Assembly (NCBI GenBank): GCA_963833885.1
Contig: CAWHZU010000032.1
Span: forward strand, 1-64,000
Direction: 5' to 3'
DNA length: 64,000 bases
Source: JASHPR01 sp963833885
GTDB taxonomy: Bacteria; Actinomycetota; Actinomycetes; Streptosporangiales; Streptosporangiaceae
Below the pieces are notes generated by a model. It was given only the letters and a program-made list of their open reading frames with translations. It searched no databases and was not told the DNA's origin. Numbering within the stretch: the first letter of the stretch is position 1; each line of letters begins with the position of its first letter. A program made the translations under genes and the position numbers. Shown in pieces: positions 63,169 to 64,000 of this stretch.

Positions 63169-64000
63169 CCGGGCGCTCCCTTCGTGGCATCCGTTGCTGT
63201 CTTCGGAACCGGGCCGCCGCCGGATTGGCGGGACTGGCCGGATTTGCCGGACGGGGCCGAGGGACCCGGCGCGTGGTTGCGCAGGCCGAGGCCTGCCGGG
63301 AACGGGTCGAGGTAGGTCTGTGCCGCCAGGTAGACCGCGCTGCAGCCGTCTGCGTGGTGGCGCAGCAGCGTGACCGGCACGCTGAGCGGGACCTCGCCGC
63401 GCCGGTAGGCCTCGATCGTGGCCAGGATGTCGTGCCGTCTGGTGTCGTCCAGATGGTCGCTGACCAGCCCGAACGCGTGGTGCATGGCGTTGCAGTGCCG
63501 AGCGCGGCTGACCCGGCGGGCGAGCGCCGCGCCGAACAGGGCCGTGTACTCGGCGCGTACCTGGTCGTCCGGCCTGGCGTGGGCGATCGCCACCAGGTGC
63601 CCCGCCTGGTGCGCGCGGACCGGGTCGTGGGCCATGAGCTGGAGCTTGTGCCTGGCGTGAAAGCCGATCAGGTCACGGAGCCGCCACGGGCCGCCGAAGA
63701 GCTGGTGCAGCCGTGCCCGGGCCCAGACCTGCTCGACGAAGGCCTCCCGGAGCAGCGGGTCGTTCAGCCGCCCCTCCTCCTCGGCGGGAAGCATCGGGTC
63801 GGCGGCGAGTACCCGCTCGGCAAAGACCCCGCGCCCGTTCCCGGTCACGATCTGACCGCCGGCGTGCACGCGCACGCTGTGCAGGCCGCAACTCGGAGAG
63901 CGCGACTTGACCACATAGCCGGCCAGGCTGGCCAGCTCCGTGCGGCGTCGCCGCGCCAGGGCGGTCACCGCGGCGGTGTGGTCCTGCCCGCTGGTGCTGA
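63165..64000 (-). CDS. DUF523-DUF1722 (YbgA) protein, 5' end beyond the window
   Basis: The visible part shows the end of a DUF523 domain (DHTAA before residue 1 of the internal GTG frame, then GYVVKSRSPSCGLHSVRV) and a complete DUF1722/YbgA domain (LFGGPWRLRDLIGFHARHKLQLMAHDPVRAHQAGHLVA; HADGCSAVYLAAQTYLDPFPAGLGLRNHA). The frame stays open to base 64000 with family-like sequence, so the first 60-80 residues lie outside. YbgA is often encoded near photolyases and light-stress genes. It appears to lead the lipid-modification operon and overlaps the flavoenzyme start by four bases. The tail is Ser/Gly/Pro-rich. Confidence 0.85.
   Translation of the reverse strand, partial: STSGQDHTAAVTALARRRRTELASLAGYVVKSRSPSCGLHSVRVHAGGQIVTGNGRGVFAERVLAADPMLPAEEEGRLNDPLLREAFVEQVWARARLHQLFGGPWRLRDLIGFHARHKLQLMAHDPVRAHQAGHLVAIAHARPDDQVRAEYTALFGAALARRVSRARHCNAMHHAFGLVSDHLDDTRRHDILATIEAYRRGEVPLSVPVTLLRHHADGCSAVYLAAQTYLDPFPAGLGLRNHAPGPSAPSGKSGQSRQSGGGPVPKTATDATKGAPG

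Overview
The window is 64 kb of GC-rich chromosome from an actinomycete (Actinomycetota). Several features show this: a GroES/GroEL1 pair behind a CIRCE element, with a His-rich GroEL tail; the pair guaB plus guaB3 behind a SigD/ShbA-type sigma factor; and a gene order (rplM-rpsI-glmM ... nnr-alr-hydrolase-tsaE ... tsaB-rimI-tsaD-groES-groEL ... sigma-guaB-guaB3) that recalls the streptomycete core chromosome. A Streptosporangiales-like lineage is my best guess; this is inference.

Layout. (1) 0-7.5 kb: an accessory segment. A minus-strand catabolic cluster (nitrilase, peptide-type substrate-binding lipoprotein, CocE/S15 hydrolase, M19 dipeptidase-like protein) lies between a truncated small ORF of integrative-element type (603-881) and an integrase that has lost its N-terminal half (6889-7449). 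(2) 7.6-17.1 kb: APC permease, D,D-carboxypeptidase, trpS, glpD, guaB3, guaB, sigma factor. (3) 17.5-26.1 kb: groEL-groES-CIRCE, the tRNA t6A genes tsaD, tsaB and tsaE with rimI, an unknown anchored protein, an alpha/beta hydrolase with a frameshift at its catalytic His, and alr. (4) 26.4-33.6 kb: S9 peptidase, map, a self-contained XRE regulator, a MarR/MFS efflux pair and nnr. (5) 33.6-52.8 kb: an exopolysaccharide island. (6) 52.8-57.8 kb: glmM, rpsI, rplM and two membrane proteins. (7) 57.9-64 kb: a translationally coupled lipid-modification operon built around a cyclopropane-fatty-acid synthase-type methyltransferase.

The most interesting part is the island. Twelve minus-strand genes (52190 to 37233), mostly overlapping or closely spaced, encode an ATP-grasp ligase, a flavin oxidoreductase, an initiating polyprenyl sugar-phosphate transferase, a CE4 deacetylase, a GT4 transferase, a large secreted deacetylase resembling fungal Agd3 (CE18), a PelF-like glycosyltransferase, a polytopic membrane protein in the PelG position, two SDR sugar-nucleotide enzymes and two spherulin-4/Sph3-like (GH135) proteins. 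The set combines the polymerase of the bacterial Pel system with the tailoring enzymes of the fungal galactosaminogalactan system. I propose that it makes a partly deacetylated, amino-sugar-rich exopolysaccharide. Two LuxR-type regulators and another GT4 gene sit next to it. One regulator has Glu in place of the phosphoacceptor Asp.

The island appears to occupy the stretch between glmM and acpS, where glmS lies in streptomycetes. No glmS is present in the window. acpS survives only as its first dozen codons fused to a 27-bp tandem repeat, and the end of glmM is duplicated in about 47-bp tandem repeats at the opposite edge. No tRNA, rRNA or CRISPR array was recognised.
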